Positions 27,148 through 36,625 are shown, counted from the stretch's first letter. The stretch is 64,000 nt of DNA from Flavivirga spongiicola (GCF_030540825.1 NZ_JAUOEO010000001.1:469001-533000), one strand, 5' to 3'. The notes: a model not told the origin generated them from the sequence alone. Numbers and translations are program-made.

Positions 27148-27925
27148 AATATTTAAAAGCTTTAGTTAGCCTGGAGCCATACCAGGAAAACATTTCTCCA
27201 TCTGCTAGTACAATATCTGCGTTGGGATAAAACGCCTGTATACCCTTTTTATGCTTTTCTTTAAACGGATAAGGCTCGCTAGATAAAAGCACAATATTTA
27301 CATCTTTATTTACAGTCGATTCATTAAGTGCTATCTCTGGATAACGAATCTCATTTTCAAAAACATTTTCAAACTTGTTAAGCTTCAATAAATAATTAAC
27401 AAAAGTATTATTTGCAGCAACCATCCATGGATCTTTCCATATAAAATAAACGGCTTTTAGCCTTGGTTTATTTTTAATGAATATATTAAAATCTTCTATC
27501 TCTCTTAGAATGGTATCAATTATAGTAAACGCTTCTTTTGTTTTATTAAAAATCTCACCGTATTGATGAATCAATTTTAAACTATCATCGATTATAAAGA
27601 TATCTGAAACATGTACGTTACAAATGGTCTCACAAGCTTCAACAAGATCTTTAGTGTTCTCTTCTTTATTGCAAAGAATAATATCAGGTTGCAACCCTCT
27701 AATTTTATCTAAATGAATTTGCTTTGTACCCCCTACAACAACGGCATCTGTTCTAATATGATGTGGATGAACACAAAACTTGGTAACACCAACAAGCGCG
27801 TTCTCTAAACCTAAATCACATAGTAATTCGGTTTGACTTGGGACTAACGAAACGATGCGCTTAGGGGTTTCTTTTAAATGAATGATTCTGTTTAGTTGGT
27901 CTTTTATTGTTTTTATAGGTTTCAT
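27107..27925 (-). CDS. BtuF-like helical-backbone metal/cobalamin-binding protein
   Basis: 272 residues from the ATG at 27925. An in-frame ATG at 27964 would add 13 residues read out of a neighbouring repeat. The fold shows in PKRIVSLVPSQTELLCDLGLENALVGVTKFC and PDIILCNKEENTKDLVEA, the two-lobed TroA/BtuF type with a long backbone helix. There is no signal peptide, unlike periplasmic BtuF, so it may act in the cytoplasm, as many Bacteroidota homologues appear to do. Such proteins bind cobalamin or metal chelates. A B12 link is plausible beside icmF and nrdJ, but no transporter genes adjoin it. Confidence 0.78.
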   Translation of the reverse strand: MKPIKTIKDQLNRIIHLKETPKRIVSLVPSQTELLCDLGLENALVGVTKFCVHPHHIRTDAVVVGGTKQIHLDKIRGLQPDIILCNKEENTKDLVEACETICNVHVSDIFIIDDSLKLIHQYGEIFNKTKEAFTIIDTILREIEDFNIFIKNKPRLKAVYFIWKDPWMVAANNTFVNYLLKLNKFENVFENEIRYPEIALNESTVNKDVNIVLLSSEPYPFKEKHKKGIQAFYPNADIVLADGEMFSWYGSRLTKAFKYFKNLRLNLENNQS

Positions 27926-27941
27926 TCTAATGTATATTGAC

Positions 27942-28092
27942 GATTTGTGTATATAATGTAGCATGCAAAAAGACGTTACATTTTTAATTTATCATTTTTA
28001 AATGCCAAATTTAAAATTTGGTAGACTTTGTAAAAAGCGATAACCTTTCATTTTAGTCTAATCAGCTACGTTTTATACATCGTGCTAACAAC
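27942..28092. repeat. Cassette-boundary inverted repeat, copy A
   Basis: The left arm GATTTGTGTATATAATGTAGC and the right arm AGCTACGTTTTATACATCG are imperfect inverted copies enclosing about 110 bp. It separates the BtuF-like gene from DUF5946. A second, tighter copy lies at 28875-28962. Confidence 0.65.
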
Positions 28093-28103
28093 TCTTTACT
28101 TTT

Positions 28104-28631
28104 TTAAGTTAAAAAACGTTTTGCAATATTGTCTACTACACTATGATGAGTACCCCATTCATTATAAACTTCCAATGCCCATTTTCTTATCAAATCTTTA
28201 CATGCCTTCTCATTAGTCAATTTTTCTATAATATCTGTTGTCGTAATCTTTCCTCTTTCAAGGATTTTTGGAGGACTTAGGTACTCATTTTCTTTACCAA
28301 TCTTATATTTATTCAAGCAATCACTTAGTTTTGATGATAGTTTATAAGTCCATTTAACATCATATTTAATAATCAAATGTAATCTAGAAAGATGAAAATG
28401 ATTATTCCATCTGCCGTGGATTTCTGGATGTTGCAATGTATGGGAGTCAACTATCAGAAATTTATATATATGATTTTCTATATTGGAAAAATCTATGCTT
28501 AGGAGTCCTAAATTAAAAATTTCTAAGCATTCGTGAATTCCTCTTTTTGTATTAGCACCGCAAAATTGACACTTTCCATTATTTAAAAGTGTAACTCCAT
28601 TCTTTTCTGCTAAATCAATATAATCTTTCAT
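28104..28631 (-). CDS. DUF5946 family protein
   Basis: 175 residues. The family signature is visible: a CQFCGANTKRGIHECLEIF zinc-like Cys cluster (about 21-40), then IVDSHTLQHPEIHGRW (about 60-75) and a His-rich NNHFHLSRLHLIIKY segment. DUF5946 proteins are cytoplasmic and uncharacterised. The gene sits in a small island of accessory genes bounded by copies of a long imperfect inverted repeat, so it was probably acquired as a mobile cassette. The stop lies 11 bp inside the repeat boundary. Confidence 0.75.
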   Translation of the reverse strand: MKDYIDLAEKNGVTLLNNGKCQFCGANTKRGIHECLEIFNLGLLSIDFSNIENHIYKFLIVDSHTLQHPEIHGRWNNHFHLSRLHLIIKYDVKWTYKLSSKLSDCLNKYKIGKENEYLSPPKILERGKITTTDIIEKLTNEKACKDLIRKWALEVYNEWGTHHSVVDNIAKRFLT

Positions 28632-28696
28632 TGTCTTTTAGCTTGTTTCCAACGAGTTTAGTGTATTGAACTCATCTTAGGCAACGTTTTTATTTT

Positions 28697-28863
28697 TTAA
28701 TTTCGCTTTTCAATTCCTCCATTTTTTTTGTTAGTCATTACACATAGAGCATCTTCAACACGAATACCTTTTCAGTTTGAATACTATTGTATACAAAATT
28801 CACTAACTTTTTGGTAAGTTTTTCATCTGATGGTTTAGAATTTAGAAAGTCAAAAACCCCCAT
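28697..28863 (-). pseudogene. Frameshifted small accessory gene
   Basis: ATG at 28863 opens a frame MGVFDFLNSKPSDEKL... that stops at 28738 after 41 codons. The +1 frame from about 28765 continues with VEDALCVMTNKKNGGIEKRN and stops at 28697. Joined, they look like one small soluble protein broken by a single-base indel. It lies between DUF5946 and the second repeat copy. No family recognised; an intact 41-residue ORF is the alternative. Confidence 0.4.
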
Positions 28864-28874
28864 AGTTCTGTTTT

Positions 28875-28962
28875 ACAACGGTTTGTGTATGGAACGTAAC
28901 ATATAAAAAGACGCTTACTTTTCGATTTAGCACTTATTAGCTACGTTTTATACACGTTGCTG
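28875..28962. repeat. Cassette-boundary inverted repeat, copy B
   Basis: The left arm ACAACGGTTTGTGTATGGAA and the right arm CTACGTTTTATACACGTTGC are inverted copies 30-40 bp apart. The stop codon and last residues (Q-R-V) of the GrpB gene are read from this element, as expected where a cassette end supplies the stop. Confidence 0.75.
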
Positions 28963-29544
28963 TTCGCTGGTTTTTCCGCTGATTATATCCAAAGTTTCTT
29001 TCACAAAATCAGTTTTTCCAAGTACATACGAGCCTCTATCATTTTTGAATTTGGATGCTAATTCGAGTTTTAAATTTTCGTATTTCTTTGCCCGTTTATA
29101 ATTCGTATTTAGATAATCCCGAAAGTCAATTTGTTTCCACATCACATTATCTTTTGGGCACATATGTATATGGAAAACCTGTTCTTTTGTTCCGTCAACA
29201 TTGTATCCTTTTCCGAATGTTGAATATTCCGCTATATTTTCTCTTGCTGGAACTTTAAAATGTGAATATCCCAATTCCGCGAATTCGTCGATTAGTTTTT
29301 CGTCGAACAATAATTCTTTGGGGATTTCAATCATTAAATCGATATAGGGTTTGGATTTGATTGTAGTGATTGATGAGCTACCAAAATGCTCAATTCGTAA
29401 TATTTTTTCTTTCTCGACTTTATCTAATATTCGATTTTTTTCGTCTTCGTAGATGTTTTTCCATTCAGGATTATGGTCGACCAATTCAATCGGAAAAAGT
29501 GTGTTCCAATCTTCTTTGGTTAAATCATTTAGGGTCTTTTTCAT
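28948..29544 (-). CDS. GrpB family nucleotidyltransferase-like protein
   Basis: 198 residues with the GrpB/UPF0157 pattern: ELVDHNPEWKNIYEDEKNRI, then the nucleotidyltransferase-fold motif IEHFGSSSI (about 53-61) followed by KPYIDLMIEI. The family resembles minimal nucleotidyltransferases, and a role in CoA or nucleotide metabolism has been suggested, without proof. The final codons and stop are supplied by a repeat (28875-28962), which marks it as a cassette-type gene. Base composition of this stretch seems less A-rich than the flanks. Cytoplasmic. Confidence 0.85.
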   Translation of the reverse strand: MKKTLNDLTKEDWNTLFPIELVDHNPEWKNIYEDEKNRILDKVEKEKILRIEHFGSSSITTIKSKPYIDLMIEIPKELLFDEKLIDEFAELGYSHFKVPARENIAEYSTFGKGYNVDGTKEQVFHIHMCPKDNVMWKQIDFRDYLNTNYKRAKKYENLKLELASKFKNDRGSYVLGKTDFVKETLDIISGKTSEQQRV

Positions 29545-29654
29545 TGTATCCGATTTTTTAAGCTTCCGCCCAATTATTGAATAAACACAATTATGTTTAT
29601 TTTCATTATACGGTTTTTAAATATTCTTGTTACAAATTAAAAAGAAAACTAAGC

Positions 29655-30473
29655 TCATAGACGCTTCAACTCAATTTCCATCTCTTGTTGAAGTTCTTTT
29701 GCTTTTATAGCAGCAGCTTTAGCAAAATCATCTTCGTTAGAGGCATAAATAATACCGCGAGAGGAATTAATAAGTAGGCCAACTTGATTATTCATTCCAT
29801 ATTTACAAACATCTTGTAAATTACCTCCTTGAGCACCAACCCCTGGCACTAATAAAAAGCTATCTGGAATAATTTGTCTAATATCTGCCAAATACTCTGC
29901 TTTGGTAGCGCCTACGACGTACATTAAATTTTCTGAATGTTCCCAAGTTTTGGAAGTCTCTAAAACTTGTTTATATAATTCTTTTCCATCAACCGTTTTT
30001 GTTTGAAAATCAAAAGCTCCCTGATTGGATGTTAATGCCAAAAGTATGGTATGTTTATTTTCAAAAGCTAAAAAAGGCTCCACTGAATCTTTACCCATAT
30101 AAGGAGCAACAGTAACAGAATCAAAAGCTAAATCTTCAAAAAAAGCTTTGGCATACATCGTACTTGTATTACCTATATCACCTCGTTTAGCATCAGCAAT
30201 AGTAAAAATCTCAGGATGCTTTTCGTTTAAATAATTGATGGTTTTCTCTAAAGCTTTCCAACCTTTTATACCATACGCCTCATAAAACGCCGTATTGGGC
30301 TTATAGGCTACGCATAAATGATGTGTTGCATCAATAATCGCTTTATTGAAAGCAAAAATAGAATCTTCTTCTTTTAAAAGGTGTGGTGGTATTTTTTTTA
30401 AATCAACATCTAATCCTATACATAAAAAGGATTTCTTTTTTTTGATTTGACTTATGAGTTGGTTTGTTGTCAC
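29655..30473 (-). CDS. pyrF: Orotidine 5'-phosphate decarboxylase (type 2)
   Basis: 272 residues, the length of the longer type-2 OMP decarboxylases found in Bacteroidota and Actinobacteria. The N-terminal strand [14 protein letters not shown] and the catalytic Lys/Asp pair in [13 protein letters not shown] (about 92-104) are present, as are the phosphate-binding end [11 protein letters not shown] and [10 protein letters not shown]. It converts OMP to UMP, the last step of de novo pyrimidine synthesis. It is separated from the upstream prfA by a palindromic repeat of 80 bp, so the two may be co-transcribed. Confidence 0.96.
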   Translation of the reverse strand: MTTNQLISQIKKKKSFLCIGLDVDLKKIPPHLLKEEDSIFAFNKAIIDATHHLCVAYKPNTAFYEAYGIKGWKALEKTINYLNEKHPEIFTIADAKRGDIGNTSTMYAKAFFEDLAFDSVTVAPYMGKDSVEPFLAFENKHTILLALTSNQGAFDFQTKTVDGKELYKQVLETSKTWEHSENLMYVVGATKAEYLADIRQIIPDSFLLVPGVGAQGGNLQDVCKYGMNNQVGLLINSSRGIIYASNEDDFAKAAAIKAKELQQEMEIELKRL

Positions 30474-30483
30474 TTAGGCTATT

Positions 30484-30566
30484 TTGTCATTCCTGCGAAG
30501 GCAGGAATCCATTTAAAAAATTAATTTAGTTCAATTCATAAGATTCCTGCCTTCTCAGGAATTGAA
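30484..30566. repeat. Interspersed palindromic repeat, family R1
   Basis: The left hairpin ATTCCTGC-GAAG-GCAGGAAT (30489-30508) and right hairpin ATTCCTGC-CTTC-TCAGGAAT (30543-30562) are inverted copies of each other. The same element occurs at 49538-49621. It fills the prfA-pyrF spacer. Confidence 0.8.
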
Positions 30567-30567
30567 A

Positions 30568-31644
30568 TTAAATTACATCATCGTTAGCCTTTAACTTTTC
30601 AGTGTTTTCAGCTAACATCAATTCATCAATTATTTTTTGAATATCACCATTTACAATATTGCTTAAATCGTAAAGCGTTAAACCTATTCTATGGTCTGTT
30701 ACTCGTCCTTGCGGATAATTATAGGTGCGAATCTTAGCACTTCTATCACCTGATGATACCATGCTACCACGTTTAGCAGCATCTTCTTCCTGCTTTTTTG
30801 CCAGCTCTAAATCGTATAAACGGGAACGTAATACTTTAAAAGCTTTCTCTTTATTTTTATGCTGTGATTTTTGATCTTGACATTGTGCTACCAATCCCGT
30901 TGGAATATGTGTTAAACGGACTGCCGAATAGGTCGTGTTTACAGATTGACCTCCCGGACCTGAAGAACAGAAAAAATCTATTCTAACCTCTTTTGGATTA
31001 ATTTCTACATCAAACTCTTCAGCTTCTGGAAATACCATAACCGTTGCAGCACTAGTATGCACACGTCCCTGAGTTTCTGTTTGTGGTACACGTTGCACGC
31101 GATGTACACCAGCTTCAAACTTTAAAGTGCCATAAACATCGTCACCGCTTACTTCAAACTGAATTTCTTTAAAGCCACCATTAGTGCCCTCACTAAAATC
31201 TACAGTATCTACTCGCCATCCTCTACCCTCACAGTATTTAGTATACATTCTAAATAAATCGCCTGCAAAAATACTAGCTTCGTCTCCACCGGTTCCTGCA
31301 CGTAATTCAACTACCGCATTTTTAGAATCTTCTGGGTCTTTAGGTATTAAAAGGACTTTTATTTCTTCTTCTAACTTAGGAATACCCTCCTTGGCTTCGT
31401 CATATTGCATTTTAGCCATTTCAACCATTTCTGCATCACTTCCATCAGCAATAATAGATTCGGCTTCCTCCAAATTATCTGTAAGTTCTATATATAATTC
31501 TCGCTTATCCATAAGAATTCGCAAGTCTTTATATTCTCTATTAAGCTCTACATAACGTTTTTGATCTGTAATAATGTCGGGTTGAATAATTAAATCACTA
31601 ACCTCATCAAAACGCTGTTTTACTATTTGTAATTTCTCTAACAT
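30568..31644 (-). CDS. prfA: Peptide chain release factor 1
   Basis: 358 residues, standard for RF1. The catalytic GGQ motif is in [17 protein letters not shown] (about 226-242), and the RF1-type codon-recognition region lies in the [21 protein letters not shown] stretch near 186-206. It releases peptides at UAA and UAG codons. Downstream on the same strand is pyrF. The start at 31644 gives the usual [20 protein letters not shown] terminus. Cytoplasmic; a core gene. Confidence 0.97.
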   Translation of the reverse strand: MLEKLQIVKQRFDEVSDLIIQPDIITDQKRYVELNREYKDLRILMDKRELYIELTDNLEEAESIIADGSDAEMVEMAKMQYDEAKEGIPKLEEEIKVLLIPKDPEDSKNAVVELRAGTGGDEASIFAGDLFRMYTKYCEGRGWRVDTVDFSEGTNGGFKEIQFEVSGDDVYGTLKFEAGVHRVQRVPQTETQGRVHTSAATVMVFPEAEEFDVEINPKEVRIDFFCSSGPGGQSVNTTYSAVRLTHIPTGLVAQCQDQKSQHKNKEKAFKVLRSRLYDLELAKKQEEDAAKRGSMVSSGDRSAKIRTYNYPQGRVTDHRIGLTLYDLSNIVNGDIQKIIDELMLAENTEKLKANDDVI

Positions 31645-31762
31645 CTACCTTTTAATTGGGGATCAAAAATACGATAATTTATGAATTTTCAACACGAATA
31701 TGCCCGTCTATTAATCATTAGGTTAGAATAATATTCAACTTCCAGCGTTTCTAATCATATAT

Positions 31763-32050
31763 ATGAATCAATTATTTTCCATATTCGTTTTTTACAGGCC
31801 TTTTATTTTTTGGTCTTTTGGCTTAAATATTATTTTTTCATTTTTAAAATATGATATCATTCCAATTCTTATTGTTAAACTATTATTAGTCGTGTTCTTA
31901 TGGTTCTTAATAAATGAAACAAATGCAAAACGAAAACTGATATTTTACAAAAATCTGGGTATTTCTACTTTCAAACTGTTTTCATTATTATTCATGATTG
32001 ATTTATTATTAAGTACTCCTTTTCTTTTACTTCTTAAGGAATTTGTATGA
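31763..32050 (+). CDS. Small membrane protein coupled to ABC ATPase
   Basis: 95 residues with three hydrophobic segments (about 12-30, 34-52 and 70-90) and a positively charged middle (NETNAKRKLIFYKN). Its stop overlaps the start of the ATPase gene (ATGA overlap at 32047), so translation is coupled. It has none of the usual ABC permease features and is too short for a normal one. It may anchor or partner the ATPase. No known family recognised. Confidence 0.65.
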   Translation: MNQLFSIFVFYRPFIFWSFGLNIIFSFLKYDIIPILIVKLLLVVFLWFLINETNAKRKLIFYKNLGISTFKLFSLLFMIDLLLSTPFLLLLKEFV

Positions 32051-32709
32051 TTATAGAAATTGATAATGTTGAACTTTATTTTAACAACAAACCCATTATA
32101 AATGGTGTTTACCTAAAAGCTGAAACAGGAAAAATCACTGGTATTTTAGGGAGCAATGGTTGTGGAAAAAGTTGTCTTTTGAATATTGTTTTTGGTAATC
32201 TAAGAGCCAAATATGGCTTAGTAAGAATTAACAATACGCCTATTTTAAAACCACTGTACCAAACTAAATTAGTTAGTTATTTGCCTCAGCATCATTTTGT
32301 TCCCAATAAGATGAAAATTAAAGCTGCCTTTAAACTTTTTCAGGTAGACTGGGGTGCATTTGTTAATATTTTTGAAACATTTATTCCATTTAAAAAATTT
32401 TATTTCAATAAGTTATCTGGAGGAGAGCGTAGAATTATAGAAATTTACTTGATATTAAAATGCTCTAGGGAAATAGTGCTTTTAGATGAACCTTTCTCTC
32501 ACGTTGCTCCTTTATATATTGAAAAAATAAAAGATCTCATTGAAGAAGAAAAACATAAAAAAGCCATCATTATTACAGATCATATGTATGAACACATCAT
32601 AGCTGTTTCTGATACTACTTATCTTTTAAAAAATGGCTGCACCAAACTAATTGGCAGCCTAAAAGAACTAGAAGATTATAAATATTTAAGCATTGGTACT
32701 TTTAATTAA
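32047..32709 (+). CDS. Orphan ABC-type ATPase
   Basis: 220 residues, one nucleotide-binding domain. Walker A GSNGCGKS (35-42), Q-loop SYLPQHH (about 78-84), signature LSGGERR (about 124-130), Walker B IVLLDEP (about 141-147) and H-loop IITDH (about 176-180) are all present. The D-loop after Walker B reads FSHVAP rather than the usual SALD, which is odd. No full-size permease is encoded nearby; the partner is the 95-residue membrane protein with which it overlaps. The substrate is unknown. It resembles LptB/LolD-sized ATPases only in general architecture. Confidence 0.85.
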   Translation: MIIEIDNVELYFNNKPIINGVYLKAETGKITGILGSNGCGKSCLLNIVFGNLRAKYGLVRINNTPILKPLYQTKLVSYLPQHHFVPNKMKIKAAFKLFQVDWGAFVNIFETFIPFKKFYFNKLSGGERRIIEIYLILKCSREIVLLDEPFSHVAPLYIEKIKDLIEEEKHKKAIIITDHMYEHIIAVSDTTYLLKNGCTKLIGSLKELEDYKYLSIGTFN

Positions 32710-32736
32710 ATAAAAAAACTGAAAATTTTTATAAAC

Positions 32737-32808
32737 GTCAGTTCGAGCGCAGTCGAGAACTTTTTAATGCCTTATATTTTAAGACATCCCGACTGTGCTC
32801 GATGTGAC
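32737..32808. repeat. Inverted-repeat element between ABC ATPase and nrdJ (R2-related)
   Basis: GTCAGTTCGAGCGCAGTCGAG (left) and CCCGACTGTGCTCGATGTGAC (right) are inverted copies around an AT-rich middle. It lies between convergent genes and can end both transcripts. Confidence 0.65.
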
Positions 32809-32832
32809 AATTTTTAGTTATACATGTTAATA

Positions 32833-35388
32833 TTAACCGCATTTTGAAGACCCGCAATCTTTACAGGTTAAACAACCTTCTTGATATATTAGGTTTTCCG
32901 ATTTACAAGAATTGCATGTATGCCCCTTTACTTGTGTACCATCAGCTACATAACGTTTTAAGGCGCGACCTACACCATTTTTCCATGTATTAATAGACTC
33001 GCTATCTAATTGTAAACTATTAATTAAATCGACAATTTTATCTATCGGCATCCCATGACGAAGTGTACTGGAAATAAGTTTTGCATAGTTCCAAAATTCT
33101 GGATTAAATTTATGAGACAAGCCTTCTATCGTCGTTTTATAACCTCTTTTATTTTCATATTGAAAATCGTAACGAGACGTACCATTTTCATTTCTGTTTT
33201 TTATTATTAATCCATTGTTTACCCAGCGAGGAATTAAAATACCATCCTCATCATCCGTTAAACCCGTAAAAATTTCATAAGGCTTCTCATCAATAATACC
33301 AATAAAAGCAATCCATTTTTCTTTATTATTCTGAAAACGAACTACATCAGCTTCCAATACTTGAGGCCGTTTTACAGGGAATGTTGTTAATAAATCTTTA
33401 GATGCCTCTTCTTTTTTATCATCATTAGAAATTAATACGCCAGAACGAGAACCGTCCCTATAAACAGTCACTCCTTTACATCCTACTTCCCAAGCTTTTA
33501 AATATAACTCTCCCACTAAATCTTCAGAAACATCATTAGGCAGGTTAATGGTTACACTTATGGAATGGTCTACCCATTTTTGAATGGCACCTTGCATACT
33601 TACTTTACTTAGCCAATCCACATCATTTGAAGTTGCTTTATAGTATGGAGATTGCTTTATTAAATCATTTAGCTCATCCTGTGAGAAATTTTTAGAGGTA
33701 TCAATGCCATTTACTTCCATCCATTGTTTAAACCTGTGATGAAAGACAACATATTCTTCCCAAGAGTCACCGACTTCATCAACAAAATCCACACGTGCTT
33801 CTTTATCGTTTGGGTTTACTTTCCTCCTACGTTTATAAACCGGTAAAAACACTGGTTCAATACCAGATGTTGTTTGTGTCATTAAACTCGTTGTGCCGGT
33901 TGGTGCTATGGTAAGTAAAGCTATATTTCGTCTTCCATATTCTAACATTTCGTAATACAGCTTACTATCTGCATCTTTTATACGCTGTATAAATGGATTG
34001 TTTTTTTCACGTTCTGCATCAAAAATAGAAAAAGCACCACGTTCTTTTGCTAAATGCACCGATGCTCTATACGCTTCTATAGCAATTGTTTTATGAACTT
34101 TCAATGAAAAAGCATTACCTTCTTCACTCCCATATTGAATCCCTAATCCAGCCAACATATCCCCTTCTGCTGTAATACCAATGCCTGTTCTACGCCCTTC
34201 TTCTGCTTTTCGCTTTATATTAATCCATAAATTGCGTTCGGGTCCTTTCACCTCACTTAGCTCTGGATCTGCATCAATTTTCTGTAAAATAGTATCAATT
34301 TTTTCTAACTCTAAATCAATGATATCATCCATGATACGCTGAGCTGCTTTAATATGTTCTTTGAATAAAGAAAAATTAAACTTAGCGTGTTTTGTAAAAG
34401 GATTCTCTACATAAGAGAATAAATTAATAGCTAATAACCTACAAGAGTCATAAGTACATAAGGGAATTTCTCCGCATGGGTTTGTAGAAACTGTTTTGTA
34501 TCCCAAATCGGCATAACAATCTGGAATAGATTCATTTATAATGGTATCCCAAAATAAAATTCCCGGTTCGGCAGATTTCCAAGCATTATGCACAATCTTT
34601 TTCCATAAGTCATTAGCCTTTATTGTTTTAGTAACTTTAGGATTTGCACTAAAGACCGGGTACTTCTGAATATAATTGGCACCAGTTTTTACGGCTTTCA
34701 TAAAATCATTATCCATTCTAACCGAGACATTTGCCCCTGTAACTTTACCCTGCTCCAGTTTTGCATCGATAAAATCCTCTGAATCTGGATGGTTAATGGA
34801 AACCGACAGCATCAATGCACCACGTCTACCATCTTGTGCAACTTCCCTAGTGGAATTAGAATAGCGTTCCATAAAAGGAACGATACCTGTGGATGTTAAT
34901 GCAGAGTTTTTAACCATAGAACCTTTTGGACGAATATGAGACAAATCGTGTCCAACACCTCCTCTGCGCTTCATAAGCTGAACTTGCTCTTGGTCAATTT
35001 TCATAATACCTCCATATGAATCTGATTCCCCTGAATTACCAATTACAAAACAATTAGAAAGTGACGCTATTTGATATGGGTTCCCTATTCCTGCCATTGG
35101 ACTACCTTGTGGCACAATATATTTAAAATCTTTTATTAAATTAAAAATAGCATCTGCAGATAATGGGTTTGCATATTTTTTCTCAACTCTAGCTAACTCG
35201 TTAGCAATTCGAAGATGCATATCATTTGGAGTTAACTCATAAATATTTCCTTCTGAGTCTTTAAGTGCATATTTATTTAGCCAAACGCGTGCAGCTAAAT
35301 CGTCGCCTTTAAAATATTTTAATGATTCATTAAAGGCTTGGTCTTGAGAGTAAGTTTTTGGTTGTGTTTTTATCACGTTATCTTTCAT
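32833..35388 (-). CDS. nrdJ: Adenosylcobalamin-dependent (class II) ribonucleotide reductase
   Basis: 851 residues. Class II features: LSNCFVIGNSGESDSYGG near 110, then MKRRGGVGHDLSHIRPKGS, the STNPCGEIPLC active-site segment near 300, the APTGTTSLMTQTTSGIEP loop near 495, and a C-terminal zinc-ribbon tail with four CxxC-type Cys pairs ending in SSKCG. It reduces ribonucleotides to deoxyribonucleotides with adenosylcobalamin in place of an iron or radical subunit. The ribbon tail carries the redox Cys pair. No NrdR box or cobalamin riboswitch is seen upstream (35389-35574). It may be an alternative to class I elsewhere in the genome. Confidence 0.95.
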   Translation of the reverse strand: MKDNVIKTQPKTYSQDQAFNESLKYFKGDDLAARVWLNKYALKDSEGNIYELTPNDMHLRIANELARVEKKYANPLSADAIFNLIKDFKYIVPQGSPMAGIGNPYQIASLSNCFVIGNSGESDSYGGIMKIDQEQVQLMKRRGGVGHDLSHIRPKGSMVKNSALTSTGIVPFMERYSNSTREVAQDGRRGALMLSVSINHPDSEDFIDAKLEQGKVTGANVSVRMDNDFMKAVKTGANYIQKYPVFSANPKVTKTIKANDLWKKIVHNAWKSAEPGILFWDTIINESIPDCYADLGYKTVSTNPCGEIPLCTYDSCRLLAINLFSYVENPFTKHAKFNFSLFKEHIKAAQRIMDDIIDLELEKIDTILQKIDADPELSEVKGPERNLWINIKRKAEEGRRTGIGITAEGDMLAGLGIQYGSEEGNAFSLKVHKTIAIEAYRASVHLAKERGAFSIFDAEREKNNPFIQRIKDADSKLYYEMLEYGRRNIALLTIAPTGTTSLMTQTTSGIEPVFLPVYKRRRKVNPNDKEARVDFVDEVGDSWEEYVVFHHRFKQWMEVNGIDTSKNFSQDELNDLIKQSPYYKATSNDVDWLSKVSMQGAIQKWVDHSISVTINLPNDVSEDLVGELYLKAWEVGCKGVTVYRDGSRSGVLISNDDKKEEASKDLLTTFPVKRPQVLEADVVRFQNNKEKWIAFIGIIDEKPYEIFTGLTDDEDGILIPRWVNNGLIIKNRNENGTSRYDFQYENKRGYKTTIEGLSHKFNPEFWNYAKLISSTLRHGMPIDKIVDLINSLQLDSESINTWKNGVGRALKRYVADGTQVKGHTCNSCKSENLIYQEGCLTCKDCGSSKCG

Positions 35389-35574
35389 TAGTAAGTTGTG
35401 GATTTTGGATTATTTAATTAAAGTATAAATAAACCATAAATGTACAACTTAAAACATGACAAAAATCATAAAGTTTACAAGCTAAAATATATAAAGCACT
35501 AAATATCAATATTATAACTATTTATTAACATTAAAAAGTTAACAAATTTTTGGAATAAAAAAACAGGGATTATT

Positions 35575-36549
35575 TTAAAAATTGACAGCAAATCCAACAC
35601 CTAAAATCTGTTTCCACTGTATCTTGGCACCAGCTTCATCAAACTCCCCTTCAATCTCCGAAGGTTCTTTCGTTTTTACATCATCATCATATTTTAAATG
35701 GGAGCCTAAGTTTGCTCTAATAAAACTATTTACTTTAAAATTAAAATCGATCCTCCAATCTAAATCCACATTTCCAAAATTGTTCACATAATCAGAATAC
35801 AAACTCACGACATGTTTCAGGTTAACATTATCAGCTACTTCCATTTCGTAGCTATTGGTCATCAAAATACCGACCTCTCTTCTTACGCGATCTCCTGGAG
35901 TAACAACATTTCCATCCACATCCAACACCGCAGGAGTAACCCCAAAAGAACCAGCATTAGCCAAATCTTCATCCAGTACAAAAGTTGCTTTTAAAGTTAA
36001 TGGAGAAAAATAAAATGACAATTCTTCAATATCTTTTCCATATTCCATACCACCACCAAAGAATAAATACCCTGGAGCTAGCAATCTGGAAATTGGTGTA
36101 TCTTTATTTGGATACTTATAACCATTAGTAAGTTGGGTTTTAAAATTAAGTCTTGCAGAATAAAACCAGTTTGATTCCTCATCTGGCTTATAACCTATGT
36201 TTGAAGTAAGTTCAAACAAATCATCAGTTTTTCTTAGTTCTCTTGACTCCTGTTTATTTATCCCATAACGCACGGATGCGTCATTTCTCCATGAAAAGTA
36301 CTTATCTCTATAATTTGCAGAAGACTGAACTCCAAAAAGTCCAGATATCGAATTACTACCACCGGAATTCCAATTAACAAATGAAACTTCACTTAAATCT
36401 ACAGTAGCTTTATTTTTTTGAATCCATTGTGGTCCATCTTTCTTTTTTTTAGCCTTTTTTTCAGTCTTTTCTTGTAAAAAAAGTGAGTCTGGTTGTGCAG
36501 AAATTAATTGAAAAAAGAAACAAAGAGGGATTAGAAATATGGTTTTCAT
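35575..36549 (-). CDS. DUF3078 family outer-membrane-associated protein
   Basis: 324 residues with a signal peptide (MKTIFLIPLCFFFQLISAQ). A lysine-rich stretch (KKAKKKKDGP) is followed by DLSEVSFVNWNSGGSNSISG, the DUF3078 opening, and by alternating strands such as SARLNFKTQLTNGYKYP. The family is a beta-rich, probable outer-membrane barrel of unknown role, common in Bacteroidota. It lies downstream of purM with a 76-bp gap. Confidence 0.85.
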   Translation of the reverse strand: MKTIFLIPLCFFFQLISAQPDSLFLQEKTEKKAKKKKDGPQWIQKNKATVDLSEVSFVNWNSGGSNSISGLFGVQSSANYRDKYFSWRNDASVRYGINKQESRELRKTDDLFELTSNIGYKPDEESNWFYSARLNFKTQLTNGYKYPNKDTPISRLLAPGYLFFGGGMEYGKDIEELSFYFSPLTLKATFVLDEDLANAGSFGVTPAVLDVDGNVVTPGDRVRREVGILMTNSYEMEVADNVNLKHVVSLYSDYVNNFGNVDLDWRIDFNFKVNSFIRANLGSHLKYDDDVKTKEPSEIEGEFDEAGAKIQWKQILGVGFAVNF

Positions 36550-36625
36550 CGTTTAACTAGGGTTAATTATACAAACTAAAATTTTCAATCAATAATCATT
36601 CCATTTTTATAATGCAGACCGAGAT

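Noticed and set aside
35389..35574. Cobalamin riboswitch or NrdR box upstream of nrdJ
   Set aside because: The spacer is AT rich and shows neither the conserved B12-box sequence nor paired NrdR palindromes. The same was true before icmF at 23962-24093.
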